A DNA stretch of 49,606 nucleotides from an uncultured Actinomycetes bacterium (GCA_903918645.1 CAIXFH010000004.1:1-49606); one strand, 5' to 3'; counted from the first letter of the stretch, positions 25,079-33,912 are shown. The notes: generated by a model from the letters alone, not told the origin. Numbers and translations: made by a program.

Positions 25079-26629
25079 ATGTCAGTGTCTGTAGCCTCGG
25101 AGATCGTGCTTGATGATCACGGTGTGACCATCGACGACGTGGTCGCGGTTGCGCGTGGCAACGCTCGCGTGGTCATCTCTGCCAATGCGCGAGTGGGTAT
25201 CGCTGCCACGCGGGCGCATGTTGAAGAACTCGCTGCTGGGGCCGAGCCAAAGTATGGGATTTCCACCGGATTTGGCGCCCTGGCCAACCGGCACATCACA
25301 CCGGAGCTGCGGGCGCAGTTGCAGCGCTCACTCATCCGGTCCCACGCGGCGGGCATGGGTGCGCCCGTCGAGCGCGAGGTCGTCCGAGCCCTGATGTTCC
25401 TCCGGCTTAAGACACTTGCGTCCGGACGTACTGGGGTGCGGCCGCTACTCGTCGACACTATGGCTGCTGTTCTCAACGCCGGCATCACACCAGTTGTCTA
25501 CGAGTTCGGATCGCTCGGCTGCAGTGGCGACCTCGCTCCGCTCTCGCACTGCGCACTTGTGTTGATGGGCGAAGGCACCGCCACGGGCCCCGACGGCGTC
25601 GAGGCAGATTCGGCGATGTTGCTGAAGGCGGCGGGCATCGAACCAGTGGTACTCGAGGCCAAGGAGGGCCTAGCGCTGATCAATGGCACCGACGGAATGC
25701 TCGGCATGTTGTGCCTTGCGATCGTTGACCTCGAGGAACTCTGCGATGTTGCCGACATCACCGCAGCGATGAGTGTTGAAGCGTTGCTCGGCACCGATCG
25801 AGTTTTCGCACCGGATCTGCATGAGCCACTTCGTCCCCATCCGGGGCAGGCTCGTTCCGCCGCGCGGATGTTTGCCGCCCTCGCAGGCTCGGCGATCGTT
25901 GCCTCGCACCTTGACGGCGACACTCGTGTCCAGGATGCGTATTCGCTGCGGTGTGCGCCGCAGGTCGCTGGGGGAGCGCGCGACACGATCACCCATGCAC
26001 GGCTCGTTGCCGGTCGCGAGCTCGCTGCATCGATCGACAATCCGGTGGTGCTGCCTGACGGGCGGGTCGAGTCGAACGGCAACTTCCATGGTGCGCCCGT
26101 CGCCTACGTTCTGGACTTTCTCGCGATCGTGTCTGCCGATTTGGGCTCTATCGCTGAGCGCCGCACTGATCGGCTACTCGACAAGGCACGCTCGCACGGG
26201 TTGCCAGCTTTTCTGGCCGATGATCCGGGCGTCGATTCCGGTCTGATGATCGCGCAGTACACGCAAGCTGCCTTGGTCTCGGAGAACAAGCGTCTCGCGG
26301 TTCCGGCGTCGGTAGATTCGATTCCCAGTTCTGCGATGCAAGAGGATCACGTGTCGATGGGTTGGTCGGCTGCACGCAAGCTACGTCACTCCGTCGACAA
26401 CCTTCGACGCATACTCGCGATTGAACTTGTCGCGGCAGCCAGAGGCATAGAACTGCGTTCCCCGTTGACTCCCTCGCCTGTGACAGGCGCTGTGGTCAGG
26501 GCATTGAGACGGACTGTTCCGGGGCCAGGCACTGATCGCTATCTTGCTCCTGAGCTCTTCGCGGCCGAGACCTTCTTGCAGCAAGGTGGTATGTCGTTAG
26601 CGCTTTCCGAAGCTGGCGAACTCCTTTAG
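25079..26629 (+). CDS. hutH: Histidine ammonia-lyase
   Basis: A 516-residue ammonia-lyase that removes ammonia from histidine to give urocanate, the first step of the pathway. The self-made MIO cofactor comes from the internal triad in GSLGCSGDLAPLSH (Cys148-Ser149-Gly150). Most bacterial enzymes have Ala-Ser-Gly; a Cys in the first position is, from memory, also found in streptomycete enzymes, so I expect activity. YGISTGFGAL near residue 60 and the ALINGTDGMLG and QEDHVSMG segments are also typical. AAGGAG precedes the ATG at 25079; an upstream in-frame start at 25025 lies in hutI and is rejected. It is the last gene of the hutU-hutI-hutH operon. Confidence 0.96.
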   Translation: MSVSVASEIVLDDHGVTIDDVVAVARGNARVVISANARVGIAATRAHVEELAAGAEPKYGISTGFGALANRHITPELRAQLQRSLIRSHAAGMGAPVEREVVRALMFLRLKTLASGRTGVRPLLVDTMAAVLNAGITPVVYEFGSLGCSGDLAPLSHCALVLMGEGTATGPDGVEADSAMLLKAAGIEPVVLEAKEGLALINGTDGMLGMLCLAIVDLEELCDVADITAAMSVEALLGTDRVFAPDLHEPLRPHPGQARSAARMFAALAGSAIVASHLDGDTRVQDAYSLRCAPQVAGGARDTITHARLVAGRELAASIDNPVVLPDGRVESNGNFHGAPVAYVLDFLAIVSADLGSIAERRTDRLLDKARSHGLPAFLADDPGVDSGLMIAQYTQAALVSENKRLAVPASVDSIPSSAMQEDHVSMGWSAARKLRHSVDNLRRILAIELVAAARGIELRSPLTPSPVTGAVVRALRRTVPGPGTDRYLAPELFAAETFLQQGGMSLALSEAGELL

Positions 26630-26758
26630 GCGGTGCGTCAGTGGCCGAGGTCTGGCGGCGCGGATTCGCGATTCACAGCACAGCGCACTGACCGACCGAT
26701 ACTGTTATGACGCTCTCGCAGAGGGCTTATCGACCTACCTTTACCCGTGAGGATCCTC

Positions 26759-27097
26759 ATGCTGACCCCCTTTATCGCCAACGCAGCAGATGCGACCGAC
26801 CTAACTGACTGGGGACCACTCGCGACCGCGCTCGGCGCGCCGATGCATCAGTCGGGCGTCTACATGCACGAAGGGCCTGGCATCGAGTCGGGCATCTGGC
26901 AGTGCACTCCAGGCTTGTCTCGCTGGGAGTTTGCGACCAATGAGTTCATCCACGTGCTCTGGGGCGCGATGACGGTGACACATGACGGCGAAGACCCGGT
27001 CGAGGTTTCTGCCGGCTCCACGGTGCTGTTCGCCAAAGGCTGGTCTGGCACTTGGGAGATTACCGAGACCATCCGCAAGGTGTTCGTCGTCTTCTAA
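26759..27097 (+). CDS. Cupin-domain protein (DUF861 type)
   Basis: A 112-residue single-domain cupin related to the DUF861/EutQ-type group. The two cupin strand motifs are visible: a W.C.PG..RWEF..NEF.H.L.G segment (about 45-70) and a V..GSTV.F..GW.G.WE segment (about 82-102). Metal and substrate are unknown; relatives include ureidoglycine aminohydrolase-like and ethanolamine-related proteins. The ATG at 26759 is chosen because GAGGA lies just upstream; a GTG at 26747 is possible. It lies 129 bases after hutH on the same strand and converges with the dimethylglycine-dehydrogenase-like gene. A link to glycine-betaine or histidine metabolism is only positional. Confidence 0.75.
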   Translation: MLTPFIANAADATDLTDWGPLATALGAPMHQSGVYMHEGPGIESGIWQCTPGLSRWEFATNEFIHVLWGAMTVTHDGEDPVEVSAGSTVLFAKGWSGTWEITETIRKVFVVF

Positions 27098-27110
27098 TCG
27101 AGACGATTAG
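27094..27110. terminator. Palindrome holding the stop codons of two convergent genes
   Basis: CTAATCGAGACGATTAG is a perfect seven-base-arm hairpin. The TAA of the cupin gene (27095-27097) and the TAA of the opposite gene (27107-27109) occupy mirror positions in the arms. A weak bidirectional terminator is possible; no T-tract is present. Confidence 0.4.
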
Positions 27111-29563
27111 GCCTTGATCCTGGAGTTGCTGGGGTCATACAAGGGGCGCAGCGACGCGCGCGCCGGCCAGATGCGATCCGCGATCTCCACCGTCCACACG
27201 CCCGACTCGATCCAGTCGTTGTCGATGGGGACGTCGGCTTCGAGCATTGCCAGGCCCACTGCTCCGCCTAGCGTGAATCCGTACGAAGCGGCGCGTAGGT
27301 ATCCGACAGCGACGCCGTCTCGGCGAACAACCTCGGCGTGGAACATCATCGGTTCGGGGTCGGTCACCAGGATTTGGACTAGGCGCTGTCGCATCGGCCC
27401 TTCTGCCTTCCGTGCGATGACTGCCTCGCGTCCGATGAAGCCACCGGGCTTATCGAGGTCGACTGCAAACCCGAGCCCGACGTTGAGTACCGAATCGGTG
27501 TTGTCGATGTCGTGGCCATAGTCGCGGTACGCCTTTTCCAAGCGCAGGCTCGAGAGTGCCTTGAGGCCAGCATGACGCAGGCCGAACGCCGGACCTGCTG
27601 CAACGAGCAGGTCGTAGACGTGCACTGCCTGTTCAGCAGGCACGAACAGCTCGTAGCCGATTTCGCCGACATATGTGATGCGAGTGCAGAGTGCCCGGCC
27701 GAAGCCGAGGTCGATTTCGCGGGCGGCACGGAACGGGAACGCGTCGTTGGACATGTCGGCGCTGGTCACTGCCGACATAAGTTCGCGTGATCGTGGCCCC
27801 TGGACGTTGATCTGGGCGTATGCGCCTGTGATGTCGGTGACGAACGCTTGGTACCCGTCGAGATTTCGGCGTAGGTGCGTTTCGACGTGACGGTGCGCCG
27901 TGTCGGAAGCGACCACCCAGTACTTGTCATGGGCCAACTTCGTGACGGTGAGGTCAGCCTCAAGCTTGCCCAACTCATTGAGCCATTGGGTATAGGTGAT
28001 GACACCGGACTCGCCGTCGACACTGTTGGCTGAGATCCAGTTCAACCGAGTACCTGCGTCAGGACCTTGTACGAGGAACTTCGCCATGAACGACATGTCC
28101 ATGAGGATCACGTCTTTGCGGGCTGCGTGATGCTCGGCCTCCCAATGCGCAAACCAGTCAGGCCGGCCCCATGTGAGCGCACCGTGCACTGGCGAAACCC
28201 CTTCTGGTGCATACCAACCCGGGCTCTCCCAGCCGCTGACATCCCTGAAGTTTGCGCGCTGTGCTTCGAGCCGATGATGGATGGGCGACAACTTGGCGCC
28301 GCGTGCGGTCTCCATCGAGTAGTCGGGGTAGTGGCACGCGTATACGCGACCCAGGCTCTCGACCGTGCGGCTTGCCCGGTACTCAGGGTTGCGCTGATAG
28401 GTGTGTAGGCGATCGATGTTCATACCGGTGATGTCTATGTCTGCGTGACCCGTAGTGATCCAATGCGCCATTGCCCGGCCAAGCCCACCGCCGGTCAGGA
28501 TGCCGATTGAGTTCAAGCCGGCCGCGACAAAGTAGTTGCGCAGTTCGGGTGCCTCGCCAACCACTGGGGCGAGATCGGGGGTGAAGCTCTCGGGGCCGCA
28601 GAAGAACTTGCGGACGCCCACCTCCTTTGAGATGGGGATTCTGCTCATCGCCGCATCGAGGTATGGGGTCATCCGATCCCAGTCAGGAGGTATTTCGCCG
28701 AAGGAGAATGACTCTGGAATTCGTTCGACGTTCCATGGCGCGCACACAGCCTCGAACAGGCCAACCATCAGCCCGCCACCTTCCTCGCGGAAGTAGCCGA
28801 AGTTCGCGGGATCTTCCAACACGGGGAACGACTTGTTGATTGAGTCGAACTCCTCGGTGATCAGGTAGTAGTGCTCGGCCGCTTGCAGCGCGATGTTGAC
28901 CCCGGCCTGCTCGCCGAGTTGCCGCGCCCACATCCCCGAGCAGTTCACGACGTACTCAGCCTCTATAGCGCCGTACGCGGTCGTGACGCCTGTAACTGCG
29001 CCCGACTTGGTCGTGACCCCGGTTACCGGTACCCCCTCGATGACCGTGACGCCCTTCATCCGCGCGCCCTTTGCCAGGGCCATGGTGACGTCGACCGGAT
29101 TGACCCGGCCGTCCTCCGCGACGTAGAAGCCAGCGAGTACGTCATCCACGCGCGCTATAGGGAATAACTCACCTACCTCTCGCGCCGAGATCTCATGGAC
29201 GTCGACCCCGCAGTAGCGGTTGAAGGCCGACACTCGTCGGTACTCCTCAAGACGGCCCGGATCCGTTGCGATCTCAATGAACCCGACGGGCATGAATCCG
29301 GTGGATTGTCCGGTCTCGGCCTCGAGCCGCGAGTACAGATCGCGGGTGTATTTACGGAACTCAGTTGAGGTCTCCGAGGTCGACCCGAAGGTGACCATGA
29401 GCCCAGCGGCATGCCAGGTAGTGCCGGAGGTGAGTTTGTCCCGTTCGAGGAGCACCACATCGGTCCAGCCCTGATCCGCCAAGTGATAGGCGACCGAGGA
29501 TCCGATCACTCCACCACCGATGACGACGACGCGGGCACGTGCGGGGAGACCTGGATCTGCCAT
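27107..29563 (-). CDS. Dimethylglycine/sarcosine dehydrogenase-like flavoprotein with GcvT domain
   Basis: An 818-residue two-part enzyme. The N-terminal half is a DAO-type FAD domain with GGGVIG at residues 16-21 and TSGTTWHAAGL, where His51 is at the position that binds FAD covalently in dimethylglycine dehydrogenase. An FAO-type linker follows (about 370-430), then a GcvT folate-binding domain (about 435-700) and GcvT C-terminal barrel (about 715-810). Enzymes of this build demethylate N-methylated glycines and pass the one-carbon unit to tetrahydrofolate. The exact substrate (dimethylglycine, sarcosine or another N-methyl amine) is not determined. Start at 29563 is preferred over 29587 because a TACGCT -10-like element lies seven bases before it. 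The 6C RNA lies upstream and ends before this gene. Confidence 0.87.
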   Translation of the reverse strand: MADPGLPARARVVVIGGGVIGSSVAYHLADQGWTDVVLLERDKLTSGTTWHAAGLMVTFGSTSETSTEFRKYTRDLYSRLEAETGQSTGFMPVGFIEIATDPGRLEEYRRVSAFNRYCGVDVHEISAREVGELFPIARVDDVLAGFYVAEDGRVNPVDVTMALAKGARMKGVTVIEGVPVTGVTTKSGAVTGVTTAYGAIEAEYVVNCSGMWARQLGEQAGVNIALQAAEHYYLITEEFDSINKSFPVLEDPANFGYFREEGGGLMVGLFEAVCAPWNVERIPESFSFGEIPPDWDRMTPYLDAAMSRIPISKEVGVRKFFCGPESFTPDLAPVVGEAPELRNYFVAAGLNSIGILTGGGLGRAMAHWITTGHADIDITGMNIDRLHTYQRNPEYRASRTVESLGRVYACHYPDYSMETARGAKLSPIHHRLEAQRANFRDVSGWESPGWYAPEGVSPVHGALTWGRPDWFAHWEAEHHAARKDVILMDMSFMAKFLVQGPDAGTRLNWISANSVDGESGVITYTQWLNELGKLEADLTVTKLAHDKYWVVASDTAHRHVETHLRRNLDGYQAFVTDITGAYAQINVQGPRSRELMSAVTSADMSNDAFPFRAAREIDLGFGRALCTRITYVGEIGYELFVPAEQAVHVYDLLVAAGPAFGLRHAGLKALSSLRLEKAYRDYGHDIDNTDSVLNVGLGFAVDLDKPGGFIGREAVIARKAEGPMRQRLVQILVTDPEPMMFHAEVVRRDGVAVGYLRAASYGFTLGGAVGLAMLEADVPIDNDWIESGVWTVEIADRIWPARASLRPLYDPSNSRIKA

Positions 29564-29654
29564 GCCGGGAAGCGTACGCGCAGGCACCCAGATGTGGGTG
29601 TAGGCCGAAGTTCTGGTTCCGTGACTGTCGGCTGCCGTTGGCGCCGCCTAGCCC

Positions 29655-29795
29655 GGACACAACGAAACCCCGCCTCGGGGGGGGGTGAGGCGGGGCTTCG
29701 GTAAGTGGAGCTATCCGGGGGGATGCTTGCCCCACTTGCGGGTTGAGTCGAGAAGTTCCTCCGGGGGGGGGTGGGGGTACTTCTCGCCTCTGTCG
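29655..29795 (-). ncRNA. 6C-type small RNA
   Basis: On the minus strand three hairpins follow each other, each with a run of C in its loop. Hairpin 1 pairs CGAGAAGT with ACTTCTCG (29749-29756/29779-29786) around a loop with five plus nine C and a GGAGGA end. Hairpin 2 pairs AAGTGG with CCACTT (29703-29708/29732-29737) around a loop with six C. The third is the terminator at 29663-29700. Two successive stems with six or more C in the loops is the definition of the actinobacterial 6C RNA, a small RNA reported in mycobacteria and streptomycetes whose C-rich loops can pair with G-rich mRNA sites. Exact ends are estimated. It lies between DUF3467 and the flavoprotein gene. Confidence 0.82.
29663..29700 (-). 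terminator. Terminator of the 6C RNA with a third C-rich loop
   Basis: GCCCCGCCTC pairs with GAGGCGGGG (9 perfect GC-rich pairs, extended outward by GAA/TTC with one mismatch). The loop contains nine C in a row. On the minus strand TTTCGTTGTGT follows, a modest T-rich tail. It would separate the 6C RNA from the flavoprotein gene. Confidence 0.7.
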
Positions 29796-29982
29796 TCTAA
29801 GAAGACCATCCGACGTGGACCTCTCCAAAGCCGCAAGATGGGCCAATCATTGGCTCACGAATGCCGGCGCAGCGTCGCTACAGTGCCGACACGGGCTGGC
29901 AATGCCACGGGAATGCGCCGTTCGGGCGAATCAGCCCGGCCAATTTCCTGACGGCATCAGATGCGCTAGGCGCAGCTCGGGC

Positions 29983-30309
29983 TTACAGATCTGGGTGTGG
30001 CGGCGCAACGGGGGGACGTCGGCCGGTCTCTGTCTCCCAGGTCGACAGTTGCTGCTCGAGCGCCTTCATCAACTCGATCACGTGGGTGGGCGGCATCCGG
30101 ATCCGGGCGCTGACCACGAGGTCCTGGACGATGGTTGAGGCGTCGTCGATCTGCTCAACCCGAGCGGGGCCGCGGGCTGAGAGGAAGTCGATGACCAGTG
30201 ATTCCGGGGTATGCCACACGGAGGCGAAGTCAGCGGGAACGCCGACCACATGCTCGGTTGGCAATTCGATTTTGTGGGTGCGCGGCAGTTGGGTAGGGAC
30301 CTCATCCAT
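29983..30309 (-). CDS. DUF3467 family protein
   Basis: A 108-residue protein matching the DUF3467 family: a VGVPADFASVWHTPESLVIDFLS segment in the first half, then an ARIRMPPTHVIELMKALEQQL segment near the C-terminus. The family is small, cytosolic and of unknown function, found widely in bacteria. The ATG at 30309 is chosen because the family homology begins there; the frame extends further upstream but with no support. No strong ribosome binding site is visible. It is divergent from the cold-shock gene and transcribed towards the 6C RNA. Confidence 0.8.
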   Translation of the reverse strand: MDEVPTQLPRTHKIELPTEHVVGVPADFASVWHTPESLVIDFLSARGPARVEQIDDASTIVQDLVVSARIRMPPTHVIELMKALEQQLSTWETETGRRPPVAPPHPDL

Positions 30310-30571
30310 ACCGCCGACCGTACCTCTCGTGCGTGCCTTGAACGAGGATCTCGCCAATGTCGCAAAACCAAGCATGGTGTTCAGGGCGGGAACGTGGGTA
30401 TGCTAGGCGGTGGTTGCAGTACTTCGTTCGTACTGGAGGCCAAGGGTGGGGTTTCTCCACTTGAGGTGTCCGCGCAAGACACGTCCCCATGGGCAGGTCT
30501 GGACGGCGACGGCAAGCAGCCCAGACCGGGTAAAGCGCACGGTCTGTACCGTCCCCATGAGGAGACAAGTA
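30310..30571 (+). promoter_or_regulatory. Cold-shock gene promoter and long leader
   Basis: TATGCT (30399-30404) is a plausible -10 element; no strong -35 is seen. Transcription from here would give a leader of about 160 bases, long as usual for cold-shock genes. The leader begins with a small hairpin, CAGTAC (30417-30422) with GTACTG (30430-30435). GAGGAG lies before the start codon. Confidence 0.45.
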
Positions 30572-30775
30572 ATGGCGCAAGGCACTGTCAAGTGGTTCAA
30601 CGCGGAGAAGGGCTACGGCTTCGTATCTCCCGATGACAGCGACACGGACGTATTCGTCCACTTCTCGGCGATCCAGGGCAACGGCTACCGTTCGCTCGAG
30701 GAGAACCAGCGTGTTGAGTTCGAAATCGGTACTGGCCAGAAGGGCCCGCAAGCCGAAAACGTCCGCGCAATCTGA
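30572..30775 (+). CDS. Cold-shock protein, CspA family
   Basis: A 67-residue single cold-shock domain. The two RNA-binding motifs are intact: KGYGFV (RNP1, about residues 15-20) and VFVHFS (RNP2, about 30-35). Such proteins bind single-stranded RNA and DNA and melt mRNA structure after a temperature drop. The ATG at 30572 has GAGGAG eight bases upstream; a longer frame starting at 30410 is rejected because it is the leader. A strong intrinsic terminator follows 20 bases after the stop, so it is a single-gene unit. Confidence 0.96.
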   Translation: MAQGTVKWFNAEKGYGFVSPDDSDTDVFVHFSAIQGNGYRSLEENQRVEFEIGTGQKGPQAENVRAI

Positions 30776-30795
30776 TTTAGTTCAGAGCGCACTGT

Positions 30796-30836
30796 AAGTG
30801 CCCGTCCCGGTTCTCCGGGGCGGGCACTTGCCTTTT
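30796..30836 (+). terminator. Intrinsic terminator after the cold-shock gene
   Basis: AAGTGCCCGTCCCGG (30796-30810) pairs with CCGGGGCGGGCACTT (30815-30829) over 15 positions with one T-G wobble and a four-base TTCT loop, followed by GCCTTTTC. Confidence 0.9.
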
Positions 30837-30874
30837 CATTGCGTTTGCAACGCGCCGGGTTGATTCTTGTGCGA

Positions 30875-30897
30875 GTGATGTGAATCACCGGATTCGC
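30875..30897. promoter_or_regulatory. Overlapping inverted repeats upstream of PEP carboxykinase
   Basis: GTGAT-GTGA-ATCAC (30875-30888) overlaps GAATC-ACCG-GATTC (30882-30895). They lie about 155 bases before the PEP carboxykinase start. The first resembles half of a CRP-type TGTGA/TCACA site. A regulator cannot be assigned. Confidence 0.3.
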
Positions 30898-31042
30898 TCG
30901 GATGCCCCCATGTTGCTTGTGCCTTTCATCACAAAGACCCCTCAGAAAGTCAGAAGCGGGATTCGGCGACTGGGAATGGGGGCATTCTTAGTGCACTCTT
31001 CGAGGTACTTGCGCAACATCCAGGCGATAGGACAGTGCAGTC

Positions 31043-32854
31043 ATGTCGGTTATTTCAGGTCTTGAGAACCCACCAACTCGCAACAAGAAGTTGCTTGAGT
31101 GGGTGGAAGAAGTTGCGGCGCTTACTCAGCCCGACCGCGTCGAGTGGGCCGATGGCTCACAGGACGAGTGGGACCGGCTGAGCGCTCTGTTGGTCGAGAC
31201 GGGCACGTTCGTCCAACTCAACCCGCAGATTCGCCCGAACTCGTTCTTGGCTCGCTCCAACCCCAGTGATGTGGCGCGGGTCGAGGACCGGACTTTCATC
31301 TGTTCGCTCGACCAGCAGGACGCAGGCCCCACTAACAACTGGGCCGACCCAGTCGAGATGCGACAGAACCTCAAGGGTCTGTTCGCTGGCTGCATGCGCG
31401 GTCGCACGATGTACGTCGTGCCTTTCTCGATGGGTCCGCTCGGGTCGCGCATCTCGCAACTCGGTGTCGAGCTCACCGATTCGCCTTACGTCGTGGTCAA
31501 CATGCGGATCATGACCCGCATGGGCCAGGCGGCACTGGACCTCATCGGTGAAGACGGCGATTTTGTACCGGCCTTGCACTCGGTTGGGCACCCACTGCTT
31601 GATGACGCACCCGATGTTGCCTGGCCGTGCAGCGAGACCAAGTACATCGTCCACTTCCCCGAGACTCGCGAGATCTGGTCCTACGGATCGGGCTACGGCG
31701 GAAACGCGCTACTTGGCAAGAAGTGCTTCGCCCTTCGTATCGCCTCGGTGATGGCTCGTGATGAAGGCTGGCTCGCCGAACACATGCTCATCTTGAAGAT
31801 CACGCCGCCCAGCGGCGAGGTTAAGTACGTCTCGGCCGCGTTCCCATCCGCCTGCGGCAAAACCAACCTCGCCATGCTCGAGCCGACCTTGGCCGGCTGG
31901 AAGGTTGAAACCATCGGCGATGACATCTGCTGGATGCGCTTCGGCGAAGATGGTCGCCTATACGCGATCAACCCCGAGGCCGGATTCTTCGGCGTTGCGC
32001 CCGGCACCGGAATGGCCACTAACGCCAACGCGATCAAGTCGCTCACCGCCAACTGCATCTACACCAACGTCGCGCTTACCGATGACGGCGATATCTGGTG
32101 GGAGGGCCTCACCGACGACGCGCCCGCGCATCTCGTCGACTGGAAGGGCAACGACTGGACCCCAGCCGGCGGCGAACTTGCAGCGCACCCCAATGCTCGA
32201 TTCACCGCCCCTGCGGGGCAGTGTCCGTCGATCGCGCCAAACTGGGAAGATCCTGCGGGCGTACCCATTTCGGCGATCCTCTTTGGTGGTCGACGCGCTA
32301 CCAACGTGCCGCTGGTCAATGAGTCCTTCGATTGGGAGCACGGCGTCTTCCTAGGCGCAACCATTGCCTCGGAGAAGACCGCAGCCGCAGAGGGCACGGT
32401 TGGCGAACTGCGCCGCGACCCGTTCGCGATGCTGCCGTTCTGCGGTTACAACATGGCCGACTATTGGGGTCACTGGCTCTCGGTTGGTAAGGCGACTTCG
32501 CCTGAGAAGCTGCCCAAGATCTACCAGGTGAACTGGTTCCGCAAGGACGTCGAAGGTAACTACATCTGGCCGGGCTATGGCGAGAACAGCCGGGTTCTTG
32601 CCTGGATCATCGATCGACTCGAAGGCACTGCTCCGGCCCAGGAAACTCCAATCGGTCGGCTGCCTGTCGAGGGCGGCCTCGACGTCTCAGGTATGGATCT
32701 TGCCGACGACGTCCTCGCTGAGCTCTTCGCGGTCGATGCGCACTCGTGGGTGGCTGAGGCCGACCTCACAGCCGAGTACTTCACTCAGTTCGGTGACCGG
32801 GTGCCATCGCAGATGTACGCGCAACTCGACTCACTCAAAGCGCGCCTTCAGTAG
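31043..32854 (+). CDS. pckG: Phosphoenolpyruvate carboxykinase (GTP)
   Basis: A 603-residue enzyme of normal length for the GTP-dependent class. It converts oxaloacetate and GTP to phosphoenolpyruvate, CO2 and GDP, the entry step of gluconeogenesis. The class hallmarks are present: the P-loop with the reactive cysteine, [12 protein letters not shown] (about residues 266-277), GDDICWM metal site shortly after, [19 protein letters not shown] near residue 70, and [11 protein letters not shown]. The ATG at 31043 has no strong binding site, but the N-terminus fits. It stands alone, convergent with the ornithine carbamoyltransferase gene. Together with histidine breakdown nearby it fits growth on amino acids. 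Confidence 0.96.
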   Translation: MSVISGLENPPTRNKKLLEWVEEVAALTQPDRVEWADGSQDEWDRLSALLVETGTFVQLNPQIRPNSFLARSNPSDVARVEDRTFICSLDQQDAGPTNNWADPVEMRQNLKGLFAGCMRGRTMYVVPFSMGPLGSRISQLGVELTDSPYVVVNMRIMTRMGQAALDLIGEDGDFVPALHSVGHPLLDDAPDVAWPCSETKYIVHFPETREIWSYGSGYGGNALLGKKCFALRIASVMARDEGWLAEHMLILKITPPSGEVKYVSAAFPSACGKTNLAMLEPTLAGWKVETIGDDICWMRFGEDGRLYAINPEAGFFGVAPGTGMATNANAIKSLTANCIYTNVALTDDGDIWWEGLTDDAPAHLVDWKGNDWTPAGGELAAHPNARFTAPAGQCPSIAPNWEDPAGVPISAILFGGRRATNVPLVNESFDWEHGVFLGATIASEKTAAAEGTVGELRRDPFAMLPFCGYNMADYWGHWLSVGKATSPEKLPKIYQVNWFRKDVEGNYIWPGYGENSRVLAWIIDRLEGTAPAQETPIGRLPVEGGLDVSGMDLADDVLAELFAVDAHSWVAEADLTAEYFTQFGDRVPSQMYAQLDSLKARLQ

Positions 32855-32892
32855 GTTCGCATCGCGGCGGCCAGCTTTGGTCGGAGGCGGTC

Positions 32893-33912
32893 TTAGTCGC
32901 CGATCGTGGCGACCAGGACCGCCTTTGTCGTGTGCAGGCGATTTTCAGCCTGGTCGAAGGCGATGTTTATGTTGGATTCGAAGACGTCGTGGGTGACCTC
33001 GAGCCCATCGGTCATCCCGGTCTTGGTCGCAATCTGTTGTCCCACGACTGTGTTCATGTCGTGGAATGCCGGCAGGCAGTGCATGAACTTCACGTCGTCG
33101 CGGCCCGTTGCCGCGAGCGCTGCCGCGTTAACTTGATAGGGACGTAGCAGGTCTATGCGCTCATCCCAGGTGTCGACCGGCTCGCCCATCGAAACCCAGA
33201 CGTCGGTATGGACGAAGTCGGACCCGGCGAGGGCTTCAGCGGGATTCTCCGTGAGCAGAATGCGAGCTCCTGATGCAGCAGCCCGTTCCTGTGCGAGTGA
33301 CTGGACGTTCGCCGAGGGCCACAGCGCGCGAGGCGCGGCAATGCGGACGTCAGCTCCCATGATTGCGCCCATGACCAGCAGCGAGTTACCCATGTTTGAT
33401 CGCGCATCGCCCAGGTAGCAGTACACAATCTCATTGGCCGGCATGTTCGAGTGTTCGATCATGGTGAGGAAGTCGGCAAGCATCTGGGTTGGGTGCCAGT
33501 CGTCGGTGAGCCCGTTGTAGACCGGCACGTCGGAGTATTGAGCGAGTGTCTCGACGGTCTGCTGCGAACTACCGCGAAAGCCGATTGCGTCATACATGCG
33601 CGACAGCACTCGAGCAGTGTCGGCGGCAGATTCCTTGTGTCCGAGTTGGGATGAACTCGGATCTAAGTAAGTGACGTTTGCGCCTTGGTCGTAGGCGCTT
33701 ACCTCGAGGGCGCAGCGTGTACGCGTTGAGGTCTTCTCGAAGATCAGCGCCATCGATCGCCCGATGAGCCGTCGCACTTCGGTGCCCGAACGCTTCTCGA
33801 GTTTGAGATCACGGGCTAGGTCAATGAGGTACTGGAGTTCGAGGCTGGTGAAGTCGACCTCCTTGAGGACGTCACGTCCACGAAGGTTGATCTGCTCTGC
33901 TCCCGAATTCAC
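32893..33912 (-). CDS. Ornithine carbamoyltransferase, possibly catabolic
   Basis: A 339-residue protein. The carbamoyl phosphate site STRT is at residues 62-65 within FEKTSTRTR, the ornithine-binding HCLPAFH segment is at about 278-284, and DDWHPTQ lies near residue 142. It makes citrulline from ornithine and carbamoyl phosphate, or works in reverse in arginine breakdown. The length (longer than the 305-315 residues of most biosynthetic actinobacterial enzymes), the extended region after HCLPAFH and the absence of other arginine biosynthesis genes nearby suggest the ArcB-like catabolic type. No arcA or arcC is in the window, so this stays an inference and I give no symbol. Confidence 0.88.
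   Translation of the reverse strand: MNSGAEQINLRGRDVLKEVDFTSLELQYLIDLARDLKLEKRSGTEVRRLIGRSMALIFEKTSTRTRCALEVSAYDQGANVTYLDPSSSQLGHKESAADTARVLSRMYDAIGFRGSSQQTVETLAQYSDVPVYNGLTDDWHPTQMLADFLTMIEHSNMPANEIVYCYLGDARSNMGNSLLVMGAIMGADVRIAAPRALWPSANVQSLAQERAAASGARILLTENPAEALAGSDFVHTDVWVSMGEPVDTWDERIDLLRPYQVNAAALAATGRDDVKFMHCLPAFHDMNTVVGQQIATKTGMTDGLEVTHDVFESNINIAFDQAENRLHTTKAVLVATIGD

Noticed and set aside
29677-29777. G-runs considered as a G-quadruplex element
   Set aside because: The runs sit in loops of three nested stems on the other strand, which the 6C RNA explains better.
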